A stretch of 14,431 bases of DNA from JBAYGJ01 sp041666685 (GTDB taxonomy: Bacteria > Patescibacteriota > Patescibacteriia > UBA10025 > JAHIVO01), in NCBI GenBank assembly GCA_041666685.1, contig JBAYGJ010000024.1, forward strand, positions 1-14,431, written 5' to 3'. The notes beneath the pieces were generated by a model. That model was not told where the DNA came from. It ran no database searches and worked only from the letters and a program-made list of their open reading frames with translations. Numbering within the stretch: the stretch's first letter is position 1; each line of letters opens with the position of its first letter. Both the position numbers and the translations under genes were made by a program. Positions 14,087 to 14,431 of the stretch are shown here, one piece after another.

Positions 14087-14431
14087 ACTCTCCAATCCAA
14101 AAAGTATGAATGATTTGATAACCAAAGCCAGGGAACTGGCAAAATCGCAGTACGAAAAAAATCACGCCCCAGCCTGGAATCTGACCGAGTTGGCGGTGAA
14201 AAAGGGGGAGTTTTTGGCGAAAAAACACGGTGCGATTCCGGAACTAGTTGTCATTGCCCTGTATCTGGCGCATGTGATTTTTGACGAGGACCGGGCGGGT
14301 GACATCCAGACAAGGCACTGTCATTTGGGTGCAGAGTTCATAAAACCATATTTATCAGAGTGGGGTGTTTCATCAGCTGACCGGGCAATAATCCTGAATG
14401 CCATCGAGGCGCATCACGATCAGGTACCGAC
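14079..14431 (+). CDS. HD-domain-like protein, 3'-truncated by window edge
   Basis: An open frame of 117 codons runs from ATG 14079 to the window end. The start overlaps the ATPase stop (ATGCGTAA) by 8 bp, so the two genes are probably translationally coupled. The helical protein has the His spacing of HD-superfamily metal-dependent phosphohydrolases: H65 in LYLAHVIFDE, H80 and H82 in TRHCHLGAEF, and H112-H113-D114 in IEAHHDQ. However, the adjacent His-Asp dyad that names the family is not present at the usual place (AHVIFDED). It could be a divergent hydrolase or a non-catalytic member. The 3' part is not visible. Confidence 0.7.
   Translation, partial: MRKLSNPKSMNDLITKARELAKSQYEKNHAPAWNLTELAVKKGEFLAKKHGAIPELVVIALYLAHVIFDEDRAGDIQTRHCHLGAEFIKPYLSEWGVSSADRAIILNAIEAHHDQVP

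Noticed and set aside
1..14431. Recoded UGA (glycine) as in Gracilibacteria/SR1
   Set aside because: UGA ends two genes at the expected positions, and no long gene contains an internal UGA.

Overview
The window (about 14.4 kb, GC near 50%) looks like chromosomal sequence from a bacterium with compact gene spacing, most plausibly a Patescibacteria/CPR (Parcubacteria-like) genome. This lineage call is an inference from three things. The protein flavour fits: a nucleotidyltransferase that opens LSYFDIFDYPLT, an O-antigen-ligase-like membrane protein with a GAFPHPNVLGG motif, a DUF4870 protein and a divergent UbiA. The tRNA has no encoded CCA. Many genes lack a Shine-Dalgarno (SD) site. UGA is used as a normal stop (genes ending at 909 and 2372), so the UGA=Gly code of Gracilibacteria/SR1 is excluded.

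Layout, left to right. (1) 1-2372: a surface-polysaccharide type pair, a 5'-truncated nucleotidyltransferase-like gene and an O-antigen ligase/polymerase-like membrane protein, separated by a 59-bp double-hairpin palindromic repeat. (2) 2369-4640: a heat-shock operon with a consensus promoter, a perfect CIRCE (HrcA operator), groES, groEL and an intrinsic terminator. The terminator is flanked by two diverged copies of a noncoding repeat. (3) 4771-5738, minus strand: a UbiA-family prenyltransferase-like gene with its own promoter and terminator. (4) 5787-6668: a two-gene membrane operon (unknown 4-TM protein plus DUF4870 protein) transcribed divergently from the UbiA gene. The shared control region carries two overlapping perfect inverted repeats. 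(5) 6670-9169: phosphoenolpyruvate synthase as a single-gene unit. (6) 9190-11045: a homodimer-type ABC exporter whose promoter is preceded by a third, similar inverted repeat. (7) 11044-11337, minus strand: a small 55-codon ORF with an SD and its own terminator, dense in hairpins. (8) 11379-14431: tRNA-Ser(GGA), a P2-type cation-transporting ATPase, and a truncated HD-type protein whose start overlaps the ATPase stop.

The annotated genes are mostly housekeeping or envelope genes. The most interesting unexplained signals are the three same-sized inverted repeats in two promoter regions (possible shared regulon), the small structured minus-strand gene at 11117-11284, the duplicated repeat around the groEL terminator, and the UbiA-like protein missing its first Asp-rich motif. 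I see no CRISPR array, transposase or phage genes.
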